Shown: positions 25,640 to 34,126, numbered from the stretch's first letter. The stretch: 35,184 nt of DNA from JBBQER01 sp052148155 (GCA_052148155.1 JBKQIY010000118.1:1-35184); one strand, 5' to 3'. The notes: generated by a model from the sequence alone, not told the origin. Made by a program: numbers and translations.

Positions 25640-25939
25640 TCAGCTCGAATCGGTGTCGGGTTGCGAATTGTTCCACGCGTGCCACTCGCTGGTCGACATG
25701 CCGGCGATGACCAACATGCCGAACAGAACTTCGGCGCCGCTGACCGCGAACAAGACGTCCGATGGCGCGTGGTTCGTGTCTGCTGGCGTGTAGCCGACTC
25801 GGTCATCGGCGGCAACCAACGCGTTGGTCTGGTTCACCTTGTGTATCCGGGCGTCCTCGTTCTTCCACAGAACACCGCCGACGACTCCCAGAGCTGCGCC
25901 AATCAGGAGCAACGCGGCCCCGAACGTCCCTCGGCTCAT
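25640..25939 (-). CDS. Small two-helix membrane protein upstream of the RCC1 gene
   Basis: A 99-residue protein with one N-terminal membrane helix (GAALLLIGAALGVVGGVLW, 7-25), a polar loop of about 35 residues (DARIHKVNQTNALVAADDR) and a second helix (SDVLFAVSGAEVLFGMLVIAG, 60-80), then an acidic tail. The family is not recognised. The ATG has AAGGGA 7 nt upstream. With a 56-nt gap it is probably co-transcribed with the RCC1-repeat gene and might help its export or anchoring, which is inference from position only. Confidence 0.74.
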   Translation of the reverse strand: MSRGTFGAALLLIGAALGVVGGVLWKNEDARIHKVNQTNALVAADDRVGYTPADTNHAPSDVLFAVSGAEVLFGMLVIAGMSTSEWHAWNNSQPDTDSS

Positions 25940-26515
25940 TCGTATCCCTTCTCGGAAGCAAAGCGTTTTCTACCGTACGCCAGGCGCCAATGCCCAAGCG
26001 CGTCCACGACCAAGGTCGCCATGCACCCGACCCGCACCAAACCTTGACCGAGCCGCACCCCGGATGTGGCGCACCGATGCCATCGACGACGGACGCTCGG
26101 CCGATATCGGTCGCGACCGTTGTCGGGTCATCGTCGCGGTCCGACGGCATCTCCAATATCGCCGCTCCTGCGGTTCTTGTGGCGCTGAGCCGATCGCCTC
26201 CGAGATGCTTATACGTCACAGCCCGGCGAGTTGACGTGTCGGCCGACACATTCACGTCGGTCCGACAAAGATCGTCGCCGTGTGCGCATACGACGTCCTC
26301 GCGCCACAGGAATACGCCGGCTGTCGGGTGGGAGTTGCGACTCGTGAGCCGAGCGGCGACGCAGCCCTGCCCGAAGGCGCTTCGGCGACCGCACCGCATG
26401 CGCGTCGGCACTTCTGACGACATGCATGCGTGAGGCGTTGACCAACTAAACGCGACTAGCGTGACCCGAGCGTGAAGCATGGGTCGCTCCCCTGTCGTCG
26501 CGGAGAGGATCAGCG
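25940..26515. other. Divergent gene-free stretch
   Basis: About 575 bases between the divergent small membrane protein and PDZ lipoprotein genes. Both promoters should lie here. TTGACC near 26437 could be a -35, but no well-spaced -10 follows. Frames inside are arginine-rich shadows. Confidence 0.4.
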
Positions 26516-27919
26516 GTGCGAGCCCCTGACGATCCTGATCGCCCCGCAACGCTCTCAGACCGAATTCGTTTGAACGCGCTGTTTGCCCGGTGCGTACGCG
26601 CGCTGAAATTTCCTGTGATTGCCCTGAGTCTTGCGGCCATGTCGGTCGCGGGATGCAGTGCTCGCCCGCATTCCAGCGTAACTCCACCCCTGCACGCACC
26701 GACGCCCCCATTGAACGTCGCTTCGTTCCTCCCGAACAACGACCACCTGACAAGCGCAAGGCGGGTCAACCTTGACGGCACGGACACACCGCAAGTTGCG
26801 GTGACCGCGCTCGCGACGACGCCGACCACTCGGCATGTTTCTTCCACGGTGCTGCTCCTTGTCTGGAACTCGACTGCGAACCGCTGGACTGTGGTGTTCG
26901 ATGCGTCGAAGCAGCCGTCATTCGCTCTCCAAACTGACGAAGCGGGGGCGGCTCGGACCGATCGCGCAGTGCCGACACCCAACGTCGCCGTCGTACACGA
27001 CCAGGCGAACGGCGGGGCCGACCTCGTGTATTGGCTGAACTCGCGGCGGGGAAACTCAAGCAGTTTTCTCGTCGGCGTTGTCCACTACGCAAACAACAGC
27101 GCGAACCTCGTATGGAGCTTCGACACCGACGACATCGACACATCGTTGGCGCAGGACAACGGCGTCGTCGTCGACGGCACCGCGCCGTCCCAACAGATAC
27201 AGATCACGCTTCCCTGGAACACGCAGACCGACCCGGCCAACACCGCCGTCCGTACCTACAGCTTCGTCGTCGCGCCAGCTTCGAACAACACCCTGGACGA
27301 ATACCGGATTCTTTCGGATACCCGTCCGCTCGTCGGGGTCGGCATCGTCGCGGTCGCCGGTAGCACACAGGGCAGAGTTGCCTACCTTCCTGCCGGATCG
27401 CCGGCGAGCGGGTCCTTGCAGCTCGGCGACCTTATCGACGGCGTCGACGGCATTTCACCGCCCAGTCGGTCGCGCCTCGTGCCGGCGGTCATCGACGAAG
27501 TCGCGGTACATGATCCGGGCGACAAGGTCGCGCTGGACATCGAACGACACGGTCAACCAGCCGTCGTCACCATCCAGCTCGGCCAATGGAACTTCTTACT
27601 CGGACAGAGCGGGTACAGCGGCGTCGTCTCGGGGACGCTCGGCGTCTACCTCCAAGTGTTGCAAACGTCGGTGGTGGTCAACGCCACCGTCCCCGGAGGT
27701 CCAGCCGACACCGCGGGAATCGGCGGCGGTTCAACGCTGACGAGCGTCAACGGCATACCGATCCATACGATCGCCAACGTGCAAGCCGCGCTGCGCGGCG
27801 CCAGCGCCGGCGACACCGCCACGGTCGGCTACGTGACGCCCCAGGGGACACCCACAACAACGAGAGTCGACCTCGGAACGCCGTCGGGAACGATTCCGTC
27901 GATGCTCTACACGCTGTGA
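26516..27919 (+). CDS. Lipoprotein with two PDZ-like domains
   Basis: A 467-residue exported protein. A long basic N-terminus leads to a signal core (KFPVIALSLAAMSVAGC) with lipobox VAGC, Cys47. Residues about 60-280 form an unrecognised beta-rich domain (TVLLLVWNSTANRWTVVFDA; DGTAPSQQIQITLPW). Two PDZ-like domains follow: about 285-365 (GRVAYLPAGSPASGSLQLGD, LIDGVDGISPP) and about 375-460 (VVVNATVPGGPADTAGIGGG, LTSVNGIPIHTIANVQAALR). The second closely matches HtrA/PDZ_2 ligand-binding domains. There is no protease domain, so it is a binding or scaffolding protein rather than an HtrA. The GTG start has GAGAGGA 6 nt upstream. It is a single gene with a divergent neighbour. Confidence 0.88.
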   Translation: MRAPDDPDRPATLSDRIRLNALFARCVRALKFPVIALSLAAMSVAGCSARPHSSVTPPLHAPTPPLNVASFLPNNDHLTSARRVNLDGTDTPQVAVTALATTPTTRHVSSTVLLLVWNSTANRWTVVFDASKQPSFALQTDEAGAARTDRAVPTPNVAVVHDQANGGADLVYWLNSRRGNSSSFLVGVVHYANNSANLVWSFDTDDIDTSLAQDNGVVVDGTAPSQQIQITLPWNTQTDPANTAVRTYSFVVAPASNNTLDEYRILSDTRPLVGVGIVAVAGSTQGRVAYLPAGSPASGSLQLGDLIDGVDGISPPSRSRLVPAVIDEVAVHDPGDKVALDIERHGQPAVVTIQLGQWNFLLGQSGYSGVVSGTLGVYLQVLQTSVVVNATVPGGPADTAGIGGGSTLTSVNGIPIHTIANVQAALRGASAGDTATVGYVTPQGTPTTTRVDLGTPSGTIPSMLYTL

Positions 27920-28185
27920 CGCGAGGCCGTCTCTGTAGCCACCGCACGGCAGTGCAGCCTTCGCGGACCGATGTACAGACCGTCCGGCGAACACAGGGTG
28001 TCCTCGCCGATTGAACGACGAAACCCGCCGGTTTGCTCGATCTTGCGCTCGCGACCCTTCGAGTGGGTGAGCGGCCACGAGGTCTCAGCGCGCGGTCGGA
28101 CCGCAAGCCCGAGCGACCGTGCTGACACGCGCCGACGACCACAGATACGCGCCCACATGGTCGCTGCCGTTGCAGACATTCGGGT

Positions 28186-28791
28186 TCAGCGACTCGGCGC
28201 GTCGACGGACCGTACGCCGACATGCGAGAGCGCAATGCCCGTGATCGACGCCGCCACCTTGATGGCCTCGGCGCGGCTGTACGAAAACGGCGAGCTGATC
28301 AGATCGACGTCTTCCGCTGCGAATCCCGGCTGGATGTCGGGCGCAGCTTGCACAATTCCGTTGAGCACCACTGCGACACGCTTCTTGACGAGGGGCTGCG
28401 CCACCTTCGTGACCCACTCGTTGTCCCTGAACTGAAGGTGGACCGCCCACTCCGACGCTGACGTGTCGAGGACCGTCGCGTAGTGAACGTCGGCACCGGT
28501 CAGGAGGACGTGGCCGAGAAGATAACAGAACCTTCCCGTCCGGTCGGAGAACATCGCACCGGCCGGGGTGGAGACGAACGTCCCGGGCTTGGGACAAAGC
28601 TGACCGATATTCGAGAATGTCAACTTCACCGCGCGGAACTCCAATCCGGCGCCGGAACCTACCGAGATGGGTGAGGTCGGAACCGAACGTGGAGGAACGG
28701 CCGTCGGGCCCGTACCCGACGAACACGACGCGATCGAAGCGACGAGAACCGCGAGCGCGGCGCCGTTGAGCCACGGCCGACGGCGCCGCAT
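28186..28791 (-). CDS. Lipoprotein carrying a free-standing SecD P1-head-like domain
   Basis: A 201-residue lipoprotein with signal MRRRRPWLNGAALAVLVASI and lipobox IASC (Cys23). From residue 50 on it resembles the periplasmic P1 head of SecD: LLGHVLLTGADVHYATVLDT (91-110), 'EWAVHLQF' (114-121), LVKKRVAVVLNGIVQAAPDI (134-153) and 'FSYSRAEAIKVAASI' (169-183). These correspond to SecD's 'LTG.DV..A', 'GK.LAIVLDG.V.SAP.I' and 'FT.EEA..LA' blocks. SecD itself is a polytopic partner of SecF that helps protein release after translocation. Here the membrane domain is absent, so it cannot be a normal SecD and may assist export or have a new role. M7 of the longer frame is chosen because GAGGAG lies 8 nt upstream. 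The gene has no Sec neighbours. Confidence 0.83.
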   Translation of the reverse strand: MRRRRPWLNGAALAVLVASIASCSSGTGPTAVPPRSVPTSPISVGSGAGLEFRAVKLTFSNIGQLCPKPGTFVSTPAGAMFSDRTGRFCYLLGHVLLTGADVHYATVLDTSASEWAVHLQFRDNEWVTKVAQPLVKKRVAVVLNGIVQAAPDIQPGFAAEDVDLISSPFSYSRAEAIKVAASITGIALSHVGVRSVDAPSR

Positions 28792-28804
28792 CCAGGGCAC
28801 TCCT

Positions 28805-28820
28805 CGCATGTCGCCATGCG
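28805..28820. promoter_or_regulatory. Small dyad (CGCATG-TCGC-CATGCG) upstream of the SecD-head lipoprotein
   Basis: A perfect 6-bp inverted repeat with a 4-nt loop lies directly upstream of the ribosome binding site. It could form an RNA hairpin near the SD or be an operator. It is short enough to arise by chance. Confidence 0.28.
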
Positions 28821-29450
28821 ATCGTCGTTGCGCTACTCCCTGTCGGGACGGCGGCCGCGGCGGTCTCGCGCTCGGAATTCGAACGCGACGACGCCGACCC
28901 GCCGGTCGGGAGGTCTCAGAGGCGCGAGATTGATCCAATGCATTATCTTGCCATGCCATCTCCGCCATCCGCGACGGACCGCTTGCCGGCGACACCTGCG
29001 CGGTGCCGCGTTGGCGGCAACCTTTGAGTCGGCGTCGAAGTTTCTGAGCCACGCCCGACCCCCGCCCGCGTGCACGTCGTGTGGTCCTCCTCAGCTCCGG
29101 CGCGAGGCCGCCGATGAGGACCGGGAGCGGCGTCGCTCAAGGCATCGTTGCTTCACAGCTTGCAACCGCCGTGTAGCCGGCTCTTCGTCGCGCCCCACGG
29201 TCGCAGTCCCGGCGAACGCGTCGCGGCGCGACGCCCCCCAGGCCTGGTTCGTGACCGGCGACCCGCGAACAACGACCGAAGCTGGCCGGCCCGCCGGATC
29301 CCGTCGGAACCGCGGCTCAACGCACCCAGCTTGGACTCAGTTGCGGTCATCCGAGCTGCGCGCCGGGCGGTGAGCGACACTCTGGTCGGGGACCGAGCGC
29401 TCCCGCCGAGCACATCCGAGCATGTCACATCCCACCGGCGCCGGCGTCGA
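28821..29450. other. Gene-free divergent region
   Basis: About 630 bases between the divergent SecD-head lipoprotein and polymerase-like genes. Frames on both strands (for example minus 29153-29566) are arginine/serine-rich without SD or motif. No RNA gene is evident. Confidence 0.4.
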
Positions 29451-29543
29451 TCTAGATCTAGAAGGAGGACGTTGACGGCGCCGCGCGTGCCAGATCTCGC
29501 GACAGCTGTGGGTTCGGGCATGGTGCTGTGGGGCCCGCCGTAG
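29451..29543 (+). other. Palindrome plus strong SD and tiny ORF (possible leader)
   Basis: TCTAGATCTAGA (29451-29462) is a perfect 12-nt palindrome in very GC-rich DNA, followed at once by AAGGAGG (29462-29468), a near-perfect anti-SD complement. Three bases later a TTG opens a 23-codon frame (LTAPRVPDLATAVGSGMVLW...) ending at TAG 29541-29543. The TTG is too close to the SD to be ideal; an in-frame GTG at 29487 is too far. TAGAAT (29541-29546) could serve as a -10 for the downstream polytopic protein gene. Whether a peptide is made is unknown. Confidence 0.3.
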
Positions 29544-29657
29544 AATGTGTCTGGCCGAGTTGACATTGTCGGTGAGGCCTCTCGGTGTACGTGGCTGTCC
29601 TATTGCGGTGTTGATCGAGTCCGTCGGTCGGGTGCGGCGTGCGCGATCGGGGTGTTC

Positions 29658-31208
29658 ATGGCGAACGGCGCGGACGATGGTGGTGGGTCGGGACTGTTTC
29701 GCCAGCGCGTTCGCGAAGCTTCCCGGGGGACCCCCGGACCGTGGTGGACTGATCCAAATCGGAGGACGACTCCCTGGTGGGATCGGCGGTCGGTCGGGAG
29801 TTTCGTCCTACCGGACGAGCCGCTCCTCACGACCGAGCCGCCGGAGGACCCAACACCTGAGTCGGTTCCCGCGGCGCGATATGGGGGATTCGGCGGGGCG
29901 TTTGTCATAGCGCTCGCGTTGCTGGCGGTGCTGTTGGTCACCGCCCATGTGTCTGATATCCCGCGCCTGTCGCGTGTCCTGGTACCGGTCATCGGGCTGT
30001 TTGGAACGATTGGGTTCGCCCGCTTGCTGCAGCCGCGCCACCCTGACGAGCCGTGGCTTGGGCGCCTGTTGATCTTGGGTGTGCTCGTGAAGATCGGCGG
30101 GACGATCCTGCGCTACACGACGCTGCTGAAGAAGGGGCAGTTAGGCGACGCGAGCGTCTATGACCAGTTCGGCGAGCGCTACGCCAAGGCGTGGCTCGGA
30201 AAGACTGGAGTGACGGCACCTGTTTTGGCCAACTTGAAGTCGAGCAACTTCATGCGCTGGTTCACTGGCATCGTCTATTACCTCTTCGGTCGGGACCTGA
30301 TCGCCGGTTTCTTCGTTTACAGTCTGATCGCGTTCGCCGGTTCGTATTTGTGGTACCGCGCTGCTGTCATCGCGATTCCCTTCCTCGACCGCAAGCTGTT
30401 CTTCCTACTGATGCTGTTCGCTCCCAGCGTCGTGTTCTGGCCAGCCGGGATCGGCAAAGAGGCCCTCATACAGTTCGGTCTTGGGTCAGTCGCGCTCGGC
30501 GTCGCGTACATGCTCACGGGCCGGATGCTCTACGGGATCCTGGTGTCGTTGCCGGGCGCCTGGCTCACGTACGAGGTCCGAGCTCACCTCCTCGGCCTGG
30601 CATTGCTGGCGTTAGCGTTCGCGTACGTGTTCGGACGTCAACGAAAGACGTCCGAGTCCAAGAGTTCACTTGCGAAACCGATCGGGATCGTCGTGGTGGT
30701 GCTGCTTGCGGCGTTCGGTGTTACCCAAGGCGCGAAACGGCTCCACATCAACGCGTTGACACCCCAGGCAATTCAAACCGAGTTGCAGGCCACCGCGGTC
30801 AGCACCACCCAAGAACATTCCGCGTTCCAGACCAACGTCTCGTTGTCGCCGTTGCATCTGCCCCAAGATGCCGCCACCGTGCTGCTCCGACCCTTCCCGT
30901 GGGAGGTCCAATCCAAAAACCAGATCCTCGCGTCGCTCGAAGGCCTCGCACTCGCGGCGTTCATCATCTACCGAAGGAAGTCCGTCGGGTTGTCGCTGCG
31001 AAAGATGCGCGAGGTGCCCTTTCTCTTTTATGCCTGGATCCTCACATTGCTTTATGTGCTGCTGTTTCAGGCGTTCGGCAACTTCGGCTTGCTCGTACGC
31101 GAACGTTCACTCGTCCTACCTGCTTTGTATGTCCTTCTCGCGCTCGACGTGCACCTGGCCGATCAAGCTGACACCGCGGCCAAAGAACTCCGACAATGGA
31201 AAGCATGA
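29658..31208 (+). CDS. Polytopic membrane protein, polysaccharide-polymerase-like
   Basis: From ATG 29658 the product is 516 residues: a 75-residue charged, Pro-rich cytoplasmic N-terminus (WWTDPNRRTTPWWDRRSVGS) and about 10-11 membrane segments. A large outer loop precedes MRWFTGIVYYLFGRDLIAGF, and 'LFAPSVVFWPAGIGKEALIQ' matches what I know from O-antigen/exopolysaccharide polymerase-like (Wzy/EpsG-type) proteins. 'GDASVYDQFGERYAKAW' is another typical loop. It would join sugar repeat units outside the membrane, but this is inferred from topology and short motifs. GTG 29652 is an alternative start; the frame is open further upstream without support. It fits the envelope-glycan theme but is 7 kb from the GT-C genes. 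Confidence 0.82.
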   Translation: MANGADDGGGSGLFRQRVREASRGTPGPWWTDPNRRTTPWWDRRSVGSFVLPDEPLLTTEPPEDPTPESVPAARYGGFGGAFVIALALLAVLLVTAHVSDIPRLSRVLVPVIGLFGTIGFARLLQPRHPDEPWLGRLLILGVLVKIGGTILRYTTLLKKGQLGDASVYDQFGERYAKAWLGKTGVTAPVLANLKSSNFMRWFTGIVYYLFGRDLIAGFFVYSLIAFAGSYLWYRAAVIAIPFLDRKLFFLLMLFAPSVVFWPAGIGKEALIQFGLGSVALGVAYMLTGRMLYGILVSLPGAWLTYEVRAHLLGLALLALAFAYVFGRQRKTSESKSSLAKPIGIVVVVLLAAFGVTQGAKRLHINALTPQAIQTELQATAVSTTQEHSAFQTNVSLSPLHLPQDAATVLLRPFPWEVQSKNQILASLEGLALAAFIIYRRKSVGLSLRKMREVPFLFYAWILTLLYVLLFQAFGNFGLLVRERSLVLPALYVLLALDVHLADQADTAAKELRQWKA

Positions 31209-32204
31209 ACTGCCCGATCGACGTCCAGGATCGTGCGACGTTCTCGAGACGGTCGCTCCTCTTACTGACCGTCCCGTCCGACCTCGAAAGTGGAGACGTC
31301 TGACTGTGGACCGACCCGGAAGCGATCCGCGACGTTCCCCAGCGATCACTATCGGAAGGCGTCGACGGCGAACCCATCCACGGCGAGGCACCCCGGCTCT
31401 CGGTTGATCTGGAACCGGTAGCCGACCACGCCGCGGCCCAGACGCGGCCCCAGGACTCGAGGCCCGAGCGACCGTTTCACGCGACCGGGGCCCGGTGCGG
31501 CCGGTTCATCGTGCGTGACCCACACGGCGGGGCCGTGCAGTCATGGCCGTCTCGCGAAAGGCGCGCACGTCAGCTGAACACCAGTGACGACCGTCGACGT
31601 GATGCGCCTCGATCGTTGGCCGACGGCTGCGCAACGCCTATGACGACGGCATGGGCACCATCGAAGGTCGAACGGCAGACCGCGAATGACGGCATCCGCA
31701 TGGACAGACTCCCGACCCGCTCTGACTGGGGGACGACAACGAGACGCCAGATATTCGCGGTCGTCGGCGCCGTTGGGTAGTCGACCGGCACGGCTGGCCG
31801 ACCTCGAAGACCGACCGGGCGAAGGCTGACGTGCCGTGCGCCGCCACGCCGAAGACGTCGTCCGTTCAGACCGATCGCGTTGGTCGAACATGTGGTCGCG
31901 CGATGCGCCGCCGTCCCAGCCATCCGGCCACCCGATGCATCGCCCAGACGCCGGACACGAATCCGATGCCGCGACAACGGGTTGCGCCCACGCCGTGGCC
32001 GCGGACGGATCGAACGGATGTCTTCACGACCCGACATCAACGCAACGCACCCCAACCGCCGCCCGAGGGCACCGTCGTCAGCTCAGTTCGCGAACCAGAG
32101 GTGGGCTCGCCTCGCGACGGCGACGTCAGCCGCGGCGCATCAGAACCCCGCACGAACGAACCGGCTGGGATCCTCCGAGGCGAGGCCGCGCGGACGTGTG
32201 GCGA
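31209..32204. other. 1-kb gene-free stretch
   Basis: The longest empty region of the window. Overlapping frames on both strands (for example plus 31831-32286 and minus 31570-32055) are Arg/Pro/Thr-rich and contain no recognisable domain, signal peptide or SD. It could be a decayed gene region. No tRNA or repeat array was seen. Confidence 0.45.
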
Positions 32205-32221
32205 GGGGGCCAGGGACCCCC
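32205..32221 (+). terminator. G5/C5 stem-loop followed by an AT-rich patch
   Basis: GGGGG (32205-32209) pairs with CCCCC (32217-32221) across a 7-nt loop. A T-rich run follows (ATATTCTTTACTTATC, about 32228-32243), unusual for this DNA. It resembles an intrinsic terminator on the plus strand, although no gene is known directly upstream. The AT-rich patch may also hold the promoter (CATAAT, 32248-32253) of the gene starting at 32362. Confidence 0.35.
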
Positions 32222-32361
32222 GCGAACATATTCTTTACTTATCTGGACATAATCAGGATGTTCGAACGTCGCGGTTTGTGCGATAACTCGAAGACAACTC
32301 GAGGAACGCGCTGGCAGTTTTCTGCAGGCCGTGTTCGTCAGCTGGGCTGAAGAGGTGTCCG

Positions 32362-32748
32362 GTGGTCGTCATCGTCGCGGTCGCGCTGCTGGCTTCGGTC
32401 GGTATCGCCGCGTTGTTCGGCCGCCCTCGACGCGATTCGATCGTCGAGCACCAGCGCGCCATCGAGACACTCCGCGAGATCGCCGAACGCACCCGCGAAA
32501 CCCCGAACGAACGGCGCACGACGGGCACTATCCGACCGATCACGTCCAGTTCTGCTCGGAGCCATCCGCCGGACGAGGACACCCCCGTCGACCCCGGTCC
32601 GTCCGGTTCGCAAGAACTCCCAGTCTCGCCGGTCTCGGCCGGACTATTCGTCGCGGCCGACCGTCGCCCATCTTCCAACCATCGGCCCCGCAGCCGCGGC
32701 CGAAAACCCCCCGCCGACTTGGGCCCCGCGGGCCCATCTCGACAGTGA
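32362..32748 (+). CDS. Membrane-anchored protein, N-terminal part (possibly split gene)
   Basis: A 128-residue frame starting at GTG with GAGG 6 nt upstream. The first about 20 residues are a membrane helix (VVVIVAVALLASVGIAALFG), then a charged helix (RRDSIVEHQRAIETLREIAE) and a Pro/Ser-rich linker. The last 30 or so residues lose coding character, while the next frame over gains it (PTVAHLPTIGPAAAAENPPP) and reads straight into the DUF4115 protein that follows. One protein joined by a frameshift in the linker (about 32560-32680) is therefore plausible: membrane helix, coiled linker, second helix, DUF4115. No family is recognised for the N-terminal part itself. Confidence 0.62.
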   Translation: MVVIVAVALLASVGIAALFGRPRRDSIVEHQRAIETLREIAERTRETPNERRTTGTIRPITSSSARSHPPDEDTPVDPGPSGSQELPVSPVSAGLFVAADRRPSSNHRPRSRGRKPPADLGPAGPSRQ

Positions 32749-32857
32749 AGATCGCGGCGCACCGGAACACGTTGACACGACGACGGCAGTCCGGCGGCGC
32801 CCCAGCCTCCCGACGAACCGTTTTGGGTCGGCGCGCCGTGCATTCGCAGGCGTCGCG

Positions 32858-33319
32858 GTGCTCGCAGCGATCGCAGCCTCCGCATTCGCCGCGATACACA
32901 GCCCAGGGTCATCCCACCACACCACGCACGCTCCCCGTACAGGTCGCGTGCTGCGTGCGACCTCGACATCCCGGCCTTCGGCCTCGAGACCATCGACCAC
33001 GACGACGACCACGACCATCCCCCACAGCCTCCTCCAGCCCATCGTGACCGTGGGCGGCAACGCGACCATTCACGTCGCGTTCCCGGTCACCCTCACGCTG
33101 CGTGCGACGAGCGCCTGCTGGGTATTGGCGAGCGACCCGGCCGGCCAGACCCTCTACACCGGCACGCTGCGACCCGGTCAACAACAACAACTACAAGCGA
33201 ACGGCATATTCGATGTACGTCTCGGCAACTCGACCGGCATCGTCATTTCCGTCAACAACATCCCGCTCACCCTCACGGGCATCGCCAACACCGCGACCTT
33301 GACCTTTGCCCCCACCTAA
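32858..33319 (+). CDS. RodZ-C-terminal-like (DUF4115) membrane protein
   Basis: From the GTG at 32858 the product is 153 residues: a hydrophobic N-terminus (LAAIAASAFAAI), a Thr/Ser/Pro linker (about 20-55), then a DUF4115-like domain (about 65-150) with PVTLTLRATSACWVLASDPA, 'GQTLYTGTLRPGQQQQL' and 'FDVRLGNSTGIVISVNNIPL'. This domain is the extracytoplasmic C-terminus of RodZ-like cell-shape proteins. The GTG start gives a helix without a basic flank. The same frame is open upstream and encodes RRRPSLPTNRFGSARRAFAG just before it, an ideal cytoplasmic flank, but has no start codon from 32600 on. Hence the protein probably begins in the preceding gene through a frameshift. Confidence 0.74.
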   Translation: MLAAIAASAFAAIHSPGSSHHTTHAPRTGRVLRATSTSRPSASRPSTTTTTTTIPHSLLQPIVTVGGNATIHVAFPVTLTLRATSACWVLASDPAGQTLYTGTLRPGQQQQLQANGIFDVRLGNSTGIVISVNNIPLTLTGIANTATLTFAPT

Positions 33320-33380
33320 AGAACGGGCACAGTGAGATCCACCGCGATATTGGCAAATCCAACTCTCGCGAGCTACGACC

Positions 33381-33580
33381 ATGGGCAACCTCTCGGCACT
33401 GACTGTCGACATGACCGTCGTTGACGCCGACCGCGACAACACCAATCACGCGACGTCGACGTCGACCTCCACGACCTCCGTTATGTCGATGTTGGCGCCG
33501 TCCCGGTCGACCTGCTCGACGGCGACCGTTGCAAGCGGTTCTCCAGCACAACGCGACACTTCATTAGCCTCGAGCAGTGA
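33381..33580 (+). other. Possible short or frameshifted gene before DUF5522
   Basis: A frame from ATG 33381 begins MGNLSALTVDMTVVDADRDN with good codon bias, then degenerates at a GACGTCGACGTCGAC microrepeat (about 33452-33467). Another frame takes over, reading 'DLHDLRYVDVGAVPVDLLDG' and 'RFSSTTRHFISLEQ' to TGA 33578-33580. That stop overlaps the DUF5522 GTG start (GTGA), the layout of translationally coupled genes. A slip in the microrepeat would join the parts. No family is recognised. Confidence 0.27.
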
Positions 33581-33807
33581 CCGCCCGTGACCCACTGAGG
33601 TCGTTGGATCAGCCGCATCCGACGCGCCTCGCGCCGACCACGCCCGGCTACAGCTCGATCATGGACGCGCACCGCGAAGCACTCTCGAACGGCGAACCCG
33701 GATATATCGACCCGGTCAGCGGCTACTTCGTCTTCACGGCCGCGTATCTCGCCGACCGCGATTGCTGCGACTGTGGATGCCGCCACTGCCCGTATGTCTC
33801 CTCGTAG
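33577..33807 (+). CDS. DUF5522-family small Cys-rich protein
   Basis: A 76-residue protein that matches the small DUF5522 family almost end to end: PHPTRLAPTTPGYSSIMDAH (13-32), 'REALSNGEPGYIDPVSGYFVFTA' in the middle, and the cysteine cluster DCCDCGCRHCPY (62-73). The clustered cysteines suggest metal binding, which is inference; the family function is unknown. GTG 33577 overlaps the stop of a possible upstream frame by GTGA. It has no signal peptide, so it is cytoplasmic. Confidence 0.88.
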   Translation: MTARDPLRSLDQPHPTRLAPTTPGYSSIMDAHREALSNGEPGYIDPVSGYFVFTAAYLADRDCCDCGCRHCPYVSS

Positions 33808-33856
33808 TTCGGATGCGGTCGACACCGCGCGTGCATGACACGAATCGAGTCGTACC

Positions 33857-34126
33857 TTGTTTCGAGTCGTCGGCCACCCTTGGTACGGTCGCGAGCTGTC
33901 GCACGGGGCCAAGATCGTCGTCGCTCACGACGACTCCAAGACCGCGTCTCCCACACGCGTACGTGAGATCGTGGTCAATCTCGCCAGACCGGAGACGACT
34001 GACCGAATGTTCGTCGGACAGACCGATCCATTCCCTACCCTCCTGGGGTATCTGACCGAAGCAGCTGGTTGCCGACGCCGCGAGCCACGAAGATGGACAG
34101 GTGACCTACTCGATCGTCGCCCGTGA
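33857..34126 (+). CDS. Uncertain ORF overlapping the DUF1028 start
   Basis: An 89-codon frame with good third-position GC bias: FRVVGHPWYGRELSHGAKIV, 'VREIVVNLARPETTDRMFVG', 'PFPTLLGYLTEAAG'. An in-frame stop at 33836-33838 leaves only TTG 33857 as start, without a clear SD. The end overlaps the DUF1028 gene by 26 nt and is Arg-rich there. It may be a real gene, or a remnant whose start has been lost. No family is recognised. Confidence 0.35.
   Translation: MFRVVGHPWYGRELSHGAKIVVAHDDSKTASPTRVREIVVNLARPETTDRMFVGQTDPFPTLLGYLTEAAGCRRREPRRWTGDLLDRRP

Noticed and set aside
29153..29566. A 137-codon minus-strand frame before the polymerase-like gene
   Set aside because: Arginine-rich, no SD, and it runs across the palindrome/SD site; no motif.
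31570..32286. Several overlapping 100-160 codon frames on both strands
   Set aside because: No frame is better than the others in codon bias, and none has a start signal or recognisable sequence.
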